Below the pieces are notes generated by a model. It did no database searches. It saw nothing but the letters and a program-made list of their open reading frames with translations, and was not told the origin of the DNA. The position numbers were made by a program, and so were the translations under genes. 64,000 bases of DNA from Cognatundibacterium squillarum (GTDB lineage Bacteria; Pseudomonadota; Gammaproteobacteria; Burkholderiales; Burkholderiaceae_D), in assembly GCF_014652435.1 (NCBI RefSeq), contig NZ_BMYU01000004.1:186001-250000 (forward strand), read 5' to 3'. Positions within the stretch are counted from its first letter, which is position 1. The number at the start of each line of letters is the position of its first letter. Positions 1-9,532 of this stretch are shown in pieces.

Positions 1-102
1 TTTTTTCCGGCGGTCCCCAAACAGTGCCAGACTTGATGACGGGTCAATTACAATACCTGTTTGCGATAAATATATTTACATACACGAGCAAGGGGATTCA
101 GA

Positions 103-1803
103 ATGCGTTTGCGACACTGGCCGGCGAATCCGGCAATCGCGTTATTGACCGCTTCAGCATTGTTAAGCGGCTGCGGCGGAAACGGGGAAAAAGACCAGAT
201 CCGTGATGCGGTCTGTAACCGCGTCAATGATTTATTTGCATCCCAAATGGGTTGCAATGCCACACCGGCGAAACCTGTGGTCAGCATTGATGTTTTCGGC
301 GCACGCGGACAAACACTGATCGCCCGCGTCAGCACCGGCACCTGCACAGAAACACCGAAAATCGCGTGGAGCAATTCGTCCGGACAAAGTCTCGGTACCG
401 ATCTGACGCTGGAAGACAGCACACCAGACAGCAAACTGACCATATCCGCCACCTGTGGCACCGGCAGCGCAACGCAAACACTGGCAGCGAACAGCGTCAG
501 CACCGCGGGTGCTGCGTTTGCCGTTTTGCAAAACGGTAAAGTTTATTTGTGGGGCAGCCCGGAATGGGGTGGTGCCTACACACCGGTGGAAAGCATCAGC
601 AATATCAGCAAAATCATCGCGACTGAGCGCGGCTTCGCTGCTTTGCTGGCCGATAACAATGTGATGTCGTGGGGCCCGGATGCGATTACGATCGAAAAAC
701 CGGCCGACGCCACCAGCGGCGAATCACCAAAAGCCACCGGCGCGCTGCAAAATCTGAAAGATATCCAGTCCGGCTATAACGCTTTCTTCGCGACGCGTCA
801 GGATGGCAGCTTTGTTGCATGGGGTAATTTGTACTCCGTTTCTCAGGATGACTATTTCCCGCTGAACCATGCCCAGCTTGGCCTGACAGCAGAACAAATT
901 ACCGCGTTATCGAATTTCCGTTCCGTGGCCTTTACCGAAAGCGCCTACGCGCTGATCGCGGCCGATGGCACGGTACAGAGTTTCGGTGAAGCGGATTCCG
1001 GCGGTAACAGCTACAAGATCGGCAGCCAGAAACTGCGCCGCGTCGCAGGCAACCGTTATGACTTCGTTGCGCAGACGGAAGACGGCAACATGGTAGGCTG
1101 GGGTTCCGGTTACAGCTCACCGCTGTACACCAGCAGCGGCACACAACTGAGTAATGTCAGCAGCTTTGTACTGAATGGCTACAGCGGTGCTGCCATCGAC
1201 AGCAACGCCAAAGCACAGGCATTCGGCTCCTCCGCCTATATCGAAAGTGCGGATTCATCTGCGGTCGCTGCGCAACTGAGTGACGTGAAATCCATCGTCG
1301 CTTCTGAATACAGCTTCGCCGCGCTGAAAAAAGACGGCACCGTTGTGCACTGGGGCGACAGCCCGCGCATGCAGGCCAGCTTCGATGCGGTCAAAAGCAA
1401 ACTGACACAAGTTATCCGTTTGTTTGCGAATGATCAGGCTTTTGTCGCACTGAAATCTGACGGCACCGTCGTCAGCTGGGGCGATGCAGAAAAAGGCGGC
1501 GACAGTTCTGCCGTCAGCGCCGATCTGAAAAATGTACTGACCATCACCGGTAATCAGTATGCGTTTGCCGCACTCCGCTCCGATGGCAGCGTGGTCAGCT
1601 GGGGTATGCAAAGCAAAGGCGGCAACAGCAGCAGCGTGAAAGCGCGCCTTGCGAATGTACGTGCCATCTACGGAACCGCATTCGGCGGATTTCTTGCCGT
1701 CACCAAATCCGGTGATTACGTGACCTGGGGCGATGCGTGGGCAGGTGGCGACAGCAGCCGTGTTTCCGGCAAGCTGACCGCGATTCCTTACTACGCCCAA
1801 TAA
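103..1803 (+). CDS. Exported lipoprotein with about ten RCC1-like WG repeats
   Basis: 566-residue protein with a lipoprotein signal peptide; the lipobox LSGC places the lipidated Cys at residue 24. The start is supported by an AGGGG-type ribosome site just upstream. From about residue 135 to the end, a unit of 40-50 residues recurs about ten times. Each unit pairs a block like 'AFAALKSDG' with a VxxWG motif, often followed by GGDSS, which is the pattern of RCC1/BNR-type beta-propeller blades. The N-terminal 110 residues contain several Cys and may form a separate Ig-like domain. Predicted to be membrane-anchored in the periplasm or on the surface; the ligand is unknown. The subtilase gene follows after only a few bases, so the two are probably co-transcribed. 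The fold call is good; the function is open. Confidence 0.8.
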   Translation: MRLRHWPANPAIALLTASALLSGCGGNGEKDQIRDAVCNRVNDLFASQMGCNATPAKPVVSIDVFGARGQTLIARVSTGTCTETPKIAWSNSSGQSLGTDLTLEDSTPDSKLTISATCGTGSATQTLAANSVSTAGAAFAVLQNGKVYLWGSPEWGGAYTPVESISNISKIIATERGFAALLADNNVMSWGPDAITIEKPADATSGESPKATGALQNLKDIQSGYNAFFATRQDGSFVAWGNLYSVSQDDYFPLNHAQLGLTAEQITALSNFRSVAFTESAYALIAADGTVQSFGEADSGGNSYKIGSQKLRRVAGNRYDFVAQTEDGNMVGWGSGYSSPLYTSSGTQLSNVSSFVLNGYSGAAIDSNAKAQAFGSSAYIESADSSAVAAQLSDVKSIVASEYSFAALKKDGTVVHWGDSPRMQASFDAVKSKLTQVIRLFANDQAFVALKSDGTVVSWGDAEKGGDSSAVSADLKNVLTITGNQYAFAALRSDGSVVSWGMQSKGGNSSSVKARLANVRAIYGTAFGGFLAVTKSGDYVTWGDAWAGGDSSRVSGKLTAIPYYAQ

Positions 1804-1825
1804 ACAGATGATCACAGGTGACTTT

Positions 1826-3313
1826 ATGAATGCTTTGTTTTCCCGCTTTTCTGTGACCGCTGTTCTGTTAGCAGGCGTCGTCACACCGCAGTCTGATGCA
1901 GCCAGCTTTCCGCGCCGTCAGATCAAACCCCAGCCTGTCGCTGCGGAACAGGCTCGTCAACTGATCGTGCATTACAAAAATGATGCACGCTTTGCACGCA
2001 GCGCCGCTGCACTGGCAGGCACGGCGCCGCAACTGGAAAGCCAGTTACAGCTGCGCTCGCAGCAAATCAACCGCTACGCTTCGGCAATGGGTGTGCGCTT
2101 CCAGCCTTTGCGCCAGATGAGTACAGGCGCATGGGTGTTCCGCGCTGACAAAGCCATGCGCGTACAGGATCTGCAGCAAATCAGCCGTCAGTTGCAAAGT
2201 AATGATCCGCAAATAGCCTACGCTGAACCGGATCGCATCCGCCGTATTTCCTACGTACCGACAGATCCGTATTTCTTCAGCGATCAGTGGGATCTGCAGG
2301 ATACGCAGGTACAGAAAGGTGCGATGAATTTACCGAAAGCATGGGATCTGTCGTTTGGCAAAGATGTTGTGGTTGCCGTGGTGGACACCGGCTACCGTCC
2401 GCATCCTGACTTATTACCAAATCTGGTTCCGGCCCCCGGTGGTCAGGGTTATGGCTATAACTTTATTTCTGATCCGGCCACAGCCCGGGTCACTGTCGCC
2501 GATGGCGTGACCTCGGCGCGTGGTCCGAACGGTATCGATATGGGTGACTGGGTCGATGACTTCAGTTGCCGTGCATCAGACAGCAGCTGGCACGGCACCC
2601 ACGTCGCAGGCACGATTGCCGCTGCCGCCAATGGTAAAGGCATCGTCGGCGTTGCACCACAAGCGAAAGTACTGCCGGTGCGTGTGCTGGGCAAATGCGG
2701 CGGTCAGACTTCAGACATTATCGACGGCGTTGCATGGGCTGCAGGTTTACCGGTGGAAGGTGTGCCAACGAATACCACACCGGCAAAAGTCATTAACCTT
2801 TCACTCGGCGGCATGGATTTATGCAGTAAAACCGAAGCCGCTGGTTTTATGGCCGCAAAACAAAAAGGTGCCGTGGTTGTCGTTGCCGCAGGTAATGAAG
2901 GTCGGAATGCACGCCTGTCCACACCTGCCAGCTGCCCCGGCGTAATTCCGGTTGCCTCTAACGGCATCGACGGCAGCCGTGCGTTTTATTCAAACTACGG
3001 CGGCCATGTGACTGTAACGGCACCGGGCGGCGGTCGCAGCAGCGATCAGGACTGGATTTTATCAACCCTGAATGCAGGCAGAACCAGTCCGGGTAATGAG
3101 GATTATTACGGCTACTATATCGGCACATCGATGGCGGCACCGCACGTCGCCGGCGTTGCCGCGCTGATGCTGGCAATCAATCCGGCGCTGACACCGGATC
3201 AGGTTCGTAATATTCTGATTAAGACCAGCCGTCAGGCACCAGCAAACTGCGTTGGTTGCGGTGCCGGACTTGTCGATGCGGCTGCTGCTGTCAGTGCTGC
3301 CAAGGGCAACTGA
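1826..3313 (+). CDS. Secreted subtilisin-like serine protease (S8 family)
   Basis: The ATG at 1826 is preferred over 1808 because AGGTGA lies 5 bases before it and a clean signal peptide follows (MNALFSRF..., cleavage likely after QSDA). The product is 495 residues: signal peptide, an I9-like propeptide (about 25-140), then the S8 catalytic domain. The triad is visible: Asp187 in VVDTGY, His256 in HGTHVAG and Ser435 in GTSMAAPH, with the oxyanion Asn in AAGNEG. It therefore resembles the active extracellular subtilases of beta- and gammaproteobacteria. It ends shortly after the catalytic domain with a Cys-Val-Gly-Cys segment and has no C-terminal P or autotransporter domain. It sits directly behind the WG-repeat lipoprotein and is followed by a strong terminator. 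Export is inferred from the signal peptide. Confidence 0.93.
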   Translation: MNALFSRFSVTAVLLAGVVTPQSDAASFPRRQIKPQPVAAEQARQLIVHYKNDARFARSAAALAGTAPQLESQLQLRSQQINRYASAMGVRFQPLRQMSTGAWVFRADKAMRVQDLQQISRQLQSNDPQIAYAEPDRIRRISYVPTDPYFFSDQWDLQDTQVQKGAMNLPKAWDLSFGKDVVVAVVDTGYRPHPDLLPNLVPAPGGQGYGYNFISDPATARVTVADGVTSARGPNGIDMGDWVDDFSCRASDSSWHGTHVAGTIAAAANGKGIVGVAPQAKVLPVRVLGKCGGQTSDIIDGVAWAAGLPVEGVPTNTTPAKVINLSLGGMDLCSKTEAAGFMAAKQKGAVVVVAAGNEGRNARLSTPASCPGVIPVASNGIDGSRAFYSNYGGHVTVTAPGGGRSSDQDWILSTLNAGRTSPGNEDYYGYYIGTSMAAPHVAGVAALMLAINPALTPDQVRNILIKTSRQAPANCVGCGAGLVDAAAAVSAAKGN

Positions 3314-3343
3314 AACACCTGCCTTATTAATTTTATTCTTCAG

Positions 3344-3370
3344 ACGCCACCGGCAACGGTGGCGTTTTTT
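3344..3370 (+). terminator. Rho-independent terminator of the lipoprotein-subtilase unit
   Basis: Perfect 9-bp stem ACGCCACCG/CGGTGGCGT with a GCAA tetraloop, followed directly by TTTTTT. It lies 30 bases after the protease stop codon. Confidence 0.92.
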
Positions 3371-3774
3371 ATTCCTGTCTCGTTCTCACCCCATGTTCCT
3401 CAGGACTTACCGGAAGTGCATATCACTGCCAACGACAATTGATCATGGCGGCTGTTGTGATTATTCGTAAAGTCATCCAGCCTATTCAAATTCCTTCGTT
3501 ATCGCTGAGGCAGTACAGAGTCAGAAAACAGGCGAAATGCGGTGTTCAGCACAGCAGTCCGGCGCTTGTCGGCAGAAAGTCCGGGCCTCCCGAAAACAGA
3601 AATGACGATTACCGCATAGTACGTACAACAGACTTGCCAAACCGCTGCTCACGACTCACAGCCATTGCACCCCGGACATACAGGCGATTCCCTTTCGGTA
3701 CGAACTATGATTTCATCGACGAAATCCGAAGGTAACAACCCAAAAAGCACAGAGACCTATCCGTCCGAAAAAAC
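3371..3774. other. Intergenic stretch between convergent genes
   Basis: About 400 bases between the protease terminator and the ftsZ terminator. I see no convincing gene: the short frames lack ribosome sites and recognisable sequence. It holds one degraded copy of the dispersed repeat (3538-3618). Confidence 0.6.
3538..3618 (+). repeat. Dispersed repeat, diverged copy R1
   Basis: Shares the core GTCGGCAGAAAGTCCGGG and the surrounding CAGCACAGCA...CCGGC and CGCATA landmarks with the three well-conserved copies at 37.8, 39.1 and 40.6 kb, but the right part has decayed. It lies 3' of a plus-strand gene, between convergent transcripts. Confidence 0.65.
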
Positions 3775-3800
3775 AAAAACCCGCCATCCGGCGGGTTTTT
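3775..3800 (-). terminator. Terminator of the division cluster (bidirectional)
   Basis: Stem AAAAACCCGCC/GGCGGGTTTTT with loop ATCC. It has T-runs on both strands, so it can stop ftsZ transcription from the right and leftover transcription from the left. It lies 23 bases after the ftsZ stop codon. Confidence 0.9.
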
Positions 3801-3823
3801 GTTCATACTGCGTCAGCGACAGC

Positions 3824-5026
3824 TTAGTCAGCCTGTTTGCGCAGGAAGGCAGGAATATCGTAGGTTTCCATGCCGTTCTTTTCCAGCGCACGTACTGTGT
3901 CAGATGCGGACTCACGACGCCATACAGCAGGCTTGGTCAGACCTTCAAATGCAGGTACAGGATTGATCATGCCATTGTTAACCGGAACTGTTTTTTCAAC
4001 AGGTACGGCAAGGAATGCTTCATTCGTAGTGCCGTCACGCAAAACTTTCGGCTGCACCAGCTGAATGCTCTTCTTACCGCGGCCAAGACCAGTCGCGACA
4101 ACTGTCACGCGGATTTCATCGCCCATTGCATCGTCGTAGGCAATACCTTGCGCAATCGATGCGTCCGGTGCAGCAAATGCACGCACAGTCGCCATGACTT
4201 CTTTGATCTCTTTACCTTTGAGACCACGGCTGGCAGTCACATTGACCAGTACGCCGCGCGCACCGGATAGGTCAATACCGTCCAGCAATGGCGATGCAAC
4301 AGCCTGCTCAGCAGCGATACGCGCACGATCCAGACCGGATGCAGTGGCAGTACCCATCATCGCTTTGCCCTGCTCGCCCATAATGGTTTTCACGTCATTG
4401 AAGTCGACGTTAATATGGCCAGGCACATTAATGATTTCAGCGATACCGGCAACGGCATTGTTCAGCACGTCATCGGCGTGCTGCAACCATTCGATCATGC
4501 TGTCGTCTTCGTAAATCTCTTCGAGCTTCTCATTCAGAATCACGATCAGAGAGTCAACGTGTTGTGTCAGCTCTTCCAGACCGGCTTCTGCCAGCTCCAT
4601 GCATTTACCGCCTTCGTAAGAAAACGGTTTGGAAACCACCGCCACGGTCAGCGCGCCGAGTTCTTTTGCAACCTGCGCAACCACCGGTGCTGCACCGGTA
4701 CCGGTACCGCCACCCATACCGGCAGCGATAAACACCATATGTGCACCGCGCAGCGCATCTTCGATACGGCTGCGTGAGTCTTCAGCCAGTTTGCGGCCAA
4801 CATCCGGTTTCATACCGGCACCCAGACCGCTGTCGCCGATCTGAATCACGTTATGCGCTTTAGACGCCGCCAGCGCCTGCGCATCTGTATTTGCAGCAAT
4901 GAACTCAACGCCGGAAACGCCTTTGTTGATCATGTGCTGAACCGCATTACCACCCGCGCCACCTACACCGACAACTTTAATGACAGTGCCCTGGGTCGCA
5001 TTATCAACCATATCAAAATCCATCAT
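3824..5026 (-). CDS. ftsZ: Cell division GTPase FtsZ
   Basis: Bacterial tubulin that polymerises at mid-cell and recruits the divisome. 400 residues, the usual length. The N-terminal GTP-binding part shows VVGVGGAGGNAV and the tubulin signature GGGTGTG at about 105-111. A variable linker follows the T7-loop/C-terminal domain, and the protein ends in a conserved tail (YDIPAFLRKQAD) of the type that binds FtsA and ZapD/MinC partners. AGGAGG precedes two adjacent ATGs at 5026 and 5023; spacing (4 versus 7 bases) slightly favours the second. It is the last gene of the cluster and is separated from ftsA by 123 bases containing a large inverted repeat. lpxC, which follows ftsZ in many proteobacteria, is absent here. 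Confidence 0.98.
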   Translation of the reverse strand: MMDFDMVDNATQGTVIKVVGVGGAGGNAVQHMINKGVSGVEFIAANTDAQALAASKAHNVIQIGDSGLGAGMKPDVGRKLAEDSRSRIEDALRGAHMVFIAAGMGGGTGTGAAPVVAQVAKELGALTVAVVSKPFSYEGGKCMELAEAGLEELTQHVDSLIVILNEKLEEIYEDDSMIEWLQHADDVLNNAVAGIAEIINVPGHINVDFNDVKTIMGEQGKAMMGTATASGLDRARIAAEQAVASPLLDGIDLSGARGVLVNVTASRGLKGKEIKEVMATVRAFAAPDASIAQGIAYDDAMGDEIRVTVVATGLGRGKKSIQLVQPKVLRDGTTNEAFLAVPVEKTVPVNNGMINPVPAFEGLTKPAVWRRESASDTVRALEKNGMETYDIPAFLRKQAD

Positions 5027-5043
5027 GAATCCTCCTGGAAGGG

Positions 5044-5098
5044 CAGTTACCAGTCGCTAATGATCACTGGCGTCGAGACGACTAGCGACTAATAACTG
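5044..5098 (-). promoter_or_regulatory. Large inverted repeat in the ftsZ leader
   Basis: Arms CAGTTA-cc-AGTCGCTA (5044-5059) and TAGCGACT-aa-TAACTG (5083-5098) pair over 14 bp with one symmetric 2-base mismatch. The 23-base loop itself contains CGTC-GA-GACG. It lies 18 bases before the ftsZ start, next to the ribosome site, so as RNA it would form a long hairpin in the ftsZ 5' leader. A perfect -10 TATAAT on the minus strand lies at 5115-5110, but no well-spaced -35 accompanies it. The structure is seen; a regulatory role is inferred. Confidence 0.7.
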
Positions 5099-5149
5099 CA
5101 GATCAGTTCATTATAAAATGCCTATACCAATTGTGGTACAAAATACTGC

Positions 5150-6382
5150 TTAAAAATTCCCCAAAAACCACTCTTTCATGCGCTGCCACACTGCTTTTGC
5201 AGATCCTTCCTGCCGCACAACAAGATGTCCCCGCAAATACTGCTTTTTCGCCTCAAGCAACAAGCCCAGAACCGTTGCATAACGCGGGCTGCGAACGACA
5301 TCGGCGAGCTGGCCAGTGTAAGCCGGCATACCGAGACGGGTTGGCTTGAGGAATATATCTTCTGCCATTTCTATCATGCCCGGCATCGAGGATGAACCAC
5401 CGGTCAGAACTACACCAGAAGACAGCACGTCTTCATAACCGGATTCACGCACAACCTGATGTACCAGCGCGAATAACTCTTCCACACGTGGCTCAATCAC
5501 TGCAGCCAGAGACTGGCGCGATAAGGAACGCGGACCGCGATCTCCAAGTCCGGGCACCTCCAGCATATCTGCCGGATCGGCCAGCACTTGCTTTGCCACA
5601 CCAAAGCGCACTTTGATTTCTTCCGCCTCAGACGATGGTGTACGCAATGCCATAGCGATGTCATTAGTTATCTGATCGCCGGCAATCGGAATCACAGCAG
5701 TATGACGAATCGCACCTTCACTGAAAATCGCGATATCTGTGGTGCCGCCACCGATATCAATCAGCACAACGCCGAGCTCTTTTTCATCACGTGTCAGTAC
5801 GGCTTCTGCTGATGCCATAGGCTGCAAAATCAGATCAGACACTTCGAGACCACAACGACGCACACATTTCACAATGTTCTGTACAGCCGATACTGCGCCG
5901 GTCACGATGTGTACTTTGACCTCCAGACGAATGCCGCTCATACCGATCGGTTCACGAACATCATCCTGGCTGTCGACAATAAATTCCTGTGGCAATGTAT
6001 GCAGCAATTGCTGATCCGTCGGAATATTTACGGCTTTCGCTGTCTCAATGACGCGAGAAACGTCAGCAGCAGTGACCTCTTTATCTTTGATCGCAACCAT
6101 ACCGCTGCTGTTAAAGCTGCGGATATGGCTGCCTGCAATACCTGTATAGACACGGGTAATCTTGCAGTCCGCCATCAGTTCTGCCTCTTCCAGCGCACGC
6201 TGTATGGACTCAACCGTGGATTCGATGTTGACCACAACGCCTTTTTTCAGGCCTTTGGATTCGTGCTGCCCCAGTCCGATGACTTCATGACGCCCGTCCG
6301 GCATGACCTCTGCCACCACGGCAACAATTTTTGAGGTCCCGATGTCCAGTCCAACAATCAGATTCTTCGCGTCTTTAGTCAT
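5150..6382 (-). CDS. ftsA: Cell division protein FtsA
   Basis: Actin-like ATPase that tethers FtsZ to the membrane and recruits later division proteins. 410 residues. The phosphate-1 loop GLDIGTSKI is at 11-19, phosphate-2 is VLIDIGGGTTDIAIF, and the adenosine motif is LTGGSSSMPG. The last residues, MKEWFLGNF, form the amphipathic membrane-targeting helix typical of FtsA. Its start overlaps the ftsQ stop by four bases (ATGA), indicating translational coupling. Confidence 0.98.
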   Translation of the reverse strand: MTKDAKNLIVGLDIGTSKIVAVVAEVMPDGRHEVIGLGQHESKGLKKGVVVNIESTVESIQRALEEAELMADCKITRVYTGIAGSHIRSFNSSGMVAIKDKEVTAADVSRVIETAKAVNIPTDQQLLHTLPQEFIVDSQDDVREPIGMSGIRLEVKVHIVTGAVSAVQNIVKCVRRCGLEVSDLILQPMASAEAVLTRDEKELGVVLIDIGGGTTDIAIFSEGAIRHTAVIPIAGDQITNDIAMALRTPSSEAEEIKVRFGVAKQVLADPADMLEVPGLGDRGPRSLSRQSLAAVIEPRVEELFALVHQVVRESGYEDVLSSGVVLTGGSSSMPGMIEMAEDIFLKPTRLGMPAYTGQLADVVRSPRYATVLGLLLEAKKQYLRGHLVVRQEGSAKAVWQRMKEWFLGNF

Positions 6383-7158
6383 GTCTTTCCACTAGCTTTT
6401 ATCTGTTTTTTTGTCATCGCACTGTGCGATGAGCGAAGCGCCAGCCCGTTCGGGTAACGCATATCCACACTCTCTATGCTGTCTTGCAAACTGTTCACTA
6501 ACTGCGGATATACAGCCATCAACCGGTCAACTCTTTGCCGTATTGTGTCTGCATCCTGCACGCGACCAAGTTCAACCTGCATTCCATTGTCAAGTTTAAC
6601 GCTCCATGCATAACGATTGGAATAGCTGACAGCCACAGGAGACAAATGAATTTGCTGAAAACGGGATTTTAGTTCGGTATATTGCGCCAAAACCTCACGT
6701 TCACTGCCATCCGGTCCACTCAGCGACACCAAATCGGCGTCATCTTCTGCCTCCGCAAGGTTCGCGGTAAACACATCACCTTTCACAGAAATCAGTTTTC
6801 CCTGATCGCCCCACGTGCCCAGCACAACATGCTCTTCCAGCGTCACGCGCAATTTATTCGGCCATTCGCGCTGAACGCTGGCTTTACGCACCCAGGGTAC
6901 GCTCTCAAACGCAGCACGCACAGCATCCAGATTCGCAGTAAAAAAGTTACCACGTATTTTCGGTATTGCAGTGTTACGGACCGTCAGCGCACTGACATGA
7001 CGCAAACCCTGCTCACCCGTGGCTTCAACACGAATCGACTGCAGCGTAAATACCGGCCGCTGAATGACCCACCATACACCGGATGCAATCAGTACGGCCA
7101 GCACTGCGCCAAACAGCGCATTCGCAAGGTTATTAAGTAATCGGGCATCATGCCACAT
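6379..7158 (-). CDS. ftsQ: Cell division protein FtsQ
   Basis: Bitopic divisome protein that bridges early cytoplasmic and late periplasmic division proteins via FtsB/FtsL. 259 residues: short cytoplasmic N-terminus, one membrane helix at about 13-33, POTRA domain (FTLQSIRVEATGEQ... to about 110), then the beta-domain with VPWVRKASVQREWPNKL. It is the usual size. It sits between ddl and ftsA in the canonical order, overlapping ftsA by four bases. The ribosome site is weak (GGAG-like), so it is probably translated from the shared transcript. Confidence 0.96.
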   Translation of the reverse strand: MWHDARLLNNLANALFGAVLAVLIASGVWWVIQRPVFTLQSIRVEATGEQGLRHVSALTVRNTAIPKIRGNFFTANLDAVRAAFESVPWVRKASVQREWPNKLRVTLEEHVVLGTWGDQGKLISVKGDVFTANLAEAEDDADLVSLSGPDGSEREVLAQYTELKSRFQQIHLSPVAVSYSNRYAWSVKLDNGMQVELGRVQDADTIRQRVDRLMAVYPQLVNSLQDSIESVDMRYPNGLALRSSHSAMTKKQIKASGKT

Positions 7159-7175
7159 AGCCTGTCAACTCCGTA

Positions 7176-8135
7176 CTACGTATTTTCCGAGCGGATTTTC
7201 AGGCGCGCAGTTCGCAGAATTTCAACGCATAAATCTTCATAACTCATACCTACCGCACGTGCTGCCATCGGTACCAGTGAATGACCAGTCATCCCGGGCG
7301 ATGTATTAATCTCCAACAGGAATGGTTGCTGATCCGACTCGCGCAGAAGTACGTCAATCCGCGCCCAGCCTTCACAATCCAGCGAACGGTATGCTTGAAC
7401 GACCATTTCCTGAATCGCTGCAGTCAGTTCATCGCTCAGCGGCGCAGGGCATAAATAGCGCGTATCGTCAGTGAAATACTTGTTCTGATAATCGTAATTA
7501 CCTTCAGGCGCAACGATCTCAATGACTGGCAATGCCCGTGCATCCTTACCAGTACCCAGCACTGGCACGGTCAGCTCACGTCCGGAAATAAACTGTTCAG
7601 CCAGTACGACATCATCAAAGCGTGCAGCAAGCGAGTAAGCCTGCTGCATTTGTTCTTTCGACGTTACCTTCGTAATACCGATAGTCGATCCCTCATGCGG
7701 CGGCTTTGCAATCAGCGGCAAACCCAGATCATGTACCACCTGCCCGAGATCGCTGTCAGGTGTCAGCACCGCATAAGCGGGAGTGGAAATACCGTGTGTT
7801 TGCCAGATGCGCTTGGTAAAGATTTTATCCATCGCAATTGACGACGCCATGACACCGCTACCGGTATAGGGAATATTCAAATGCTCAAGAACGCCCTGAA
7901 TCGCGCCATCCTCGCCGTAACGGCCATGCAACGCGATAAAAACGCGGTCAAATTTTTCACTGACCAGCTCTGCAATACTGCGTTCGGCAGGATCAAACGG
8001 GTGGGCGTCAACGCCCTTACTACGCAACGCATTCAGAACACCTGTGCCGGACATGATAGACACTTCGCGCTCTGCAGAGCGTCCGCCAAACAAAACACCG
8101 ACTTTGCCAAAAGATGCTGGATCAAAAGCTGTCAT
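7176..8135 (-). CDS. ddl: D-alanine--D-alanine ligase
   Basis: Joins two D-Ala residues with ATP to make the dipeptide that MurF adds to the wall precursor. 319 residues, typical of the DdlB subtype found in division clusters. N-terminal [15 protein letters not shown], the central ATP-grasp fold, and the Mg/substrate motif [15 protein letters not shown] near the C-terminus are all present. AGGAAGAG precedes the ATG. It lies 10 bases after murC and 17 before ftsQ. Confidence 0.97.
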   Translation of the reverse strand: MTAFDPASFGKVGVLFGGRSAEREVSIMSGTGVLNALRSKGVDAHPFDPAERSIAELVSEKFDRVFIALHGRYGEDGAIQGVLEHLNIPYTGSGVMASSIAMDKIFTKRIWQTHGISTPAYAVLTPDSDLGQVVHDLGLPLIAKPPHEGSTIGITKVTSKEQMQQAYSLAARFDDVVLAEQFISGRELTVPVLGTGKDARALPVIEIVAPEGNYDYQNKYFTDDTRYLCPAPLSDELTAAIQEMVVQAYRSLDCEGWARIDVLLRESDQQPFLLEINTSPGMTGHSLVPMAARAVGMSYEDLCVEILRTARLKIRSENT

Positions 8136-8146
8136 GACTCTTCCTG

Positions 8147-9532
8147 TTAAACTTGTTTCGCCAGTTTTCCCGGCACTGCACTGATACTGCCAGCTCCCAT
8201 TACGATCAGCACATCACCATCCTGTAATTGTCGCAACAATGCCTCAGGCATTTCCAGAATATCTTCCACAAACACCGGTTCTACTTTCCCTGCGACACGT
8301 AAAGCACGGGTCAGCGCACGCCCGTCGGCTGCAAGAATCGGTGCTTCACCAGCGGCATACACCTCTGCCAGCACCACTGCATCTGCGGCAGAAATGACGC
8401 GGACAAAATCTTCAAACAAATCGCGGGTACGTGTGTAGCGGTGCGGCTGAAACGCGAGTACCAGACGACGTCCGGGATAAGCACCACGAGCGGCAGCCAG
8501 TGTGGCTGCCATTTCTGCAGGGTGATGTCCGTAATCATCTACCAGCGTAAAACTGCCGCCTTCCGGCAGAGCAATATCGCCATAGCGAGTGAAGCGACGC
8601 CCCACGCCGTGAAACTCATTTAATGCAGTAGCAATGGCCTCGTCACTGACATCCAGTTCACGGGCGATAGCAATTGCGGCACATGCATTCTGTACATTAT
8701 GCATACCCGGCTGATTCAGGCTGACCTCTAACGCGGGATAATCTTTCTGAATAACCGTAAACTCCATTTTTCCGGCAACCGCCCGCGCATTCACCGCTCT
8801 CACTTCTGCATCTTCATGAAAACCGTAAGTCACTACCGGCTTAGAAACTGAAGTCATAATTTCACGGACGTTGGCGTCATCAATACATAACACGGCAACG
8901 CCGTAGAAAGGCAAATGATTGGTGAAATCAATAAACGCCTGTTTCAATCGCGTCAGATCGTGGCCGTATGTTTCCATATGGTCAGCGTCGATATTGGTAA
9001 TAACTTCAATGACCGGCAATAAATTCAGGAACGATGCATCAGACTCATCGGCTTCCACCACAATAAAATCACCGCTGCCAAGGCGTGCGTTTGCGCCCGC
9101 ACTGTTAAGTCGACCACCGATCACAAAAGTCGGATCCAGTCCACCTTGCGCAAGAATGCTTGCAACGAGGCTGGTCGTGGTCGTTTTACCGTGCGTACCG
9201 GCAATCGCAATGCCGCTCTTCAGGCGCATCAATTCCGCCAGCATCATGGCACGCGGCACGACAGGAATATGCTTCGCACGTGCAGCGACGACTTCCGGGT
9301 TATCGGCTTTTACTGCAGTCGATGTAACCACCGCATCTGCATTACCTATATTTGCTTCATCATGGCCCGTATAAATTGTTGCACCAAGTTCAGCAAGGCG
9401 CTGGGAAGCAGCGTTACTGGACAAATCAGATCCTGAGATGGTGTAGCCGAGATTCAGAAGAACCTCTGCAATACCACTCATACCGGAACCTCCGATACCT
9501 ACAAAATGAATATGTTTTACTTTATGCTTCAT
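8147..9532 (-). CDS. murC: UDP-N-acetylmuramate--L-alanine ligase
   Basis: Cytoplasmic ATP-dependent ligase that adds L-Ala to UDP-MurNAc, the first step of the stem peptide. 461 residues. N-terminal Rossmann motif [11 protein letters not shown]-loop GTHGKTTTT at 112-120, and the family DDYGHHP motif in the C-terminal domain. Its start overlaps the murG stop by four bases. Confidence 0.98.
   Translation of the reverse strand: MKHKVKHIHFVGIGGSGMSGIAEVLLNLGYTISGSDLSSNAASQRLAELGATIYTGHDEANIGNADAVVTSTAVKADNPEVVAARAKHIPVVPRAMMLAELMRLKSGIAIAGTHGKTTTTSLVASILAQGGLDPTFVIGGRLNSAGANARLGSGDFIVVEADESDASFLNLLPVIEVITNIDADHMETYGHDLTRLKQAFIDFTNHLPFYGVAVLCIDDANVREIMTSVSKPVVTYGFHEDAEVRAVNARAVAGKMEFTVIQKDYPALEVSLNQPGMHNVQNACAAIAIARELDVSDEAIATALNEFHGVGRRFTRYGDIALPEGGSFTLVDDYGHHPAEMAATLAAARGAYPGRRLVLAFQPHRYTRTRDLFEDFVRVISAADAVVLAEVYAAGEAPILAADGRALTRALRVAGKVEPVFVEDILEMPEALLRQLQDGDVLIVMGAGSISAVPGKLAKQV

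Noticed and set aside
3555..3592. RNase P-like motif (AGAAAGTCCGGGC) in the dispersed repeat
   Set aside because: Only this short stretch resembles the RNase P 5' region; the other conserved helices are missing.
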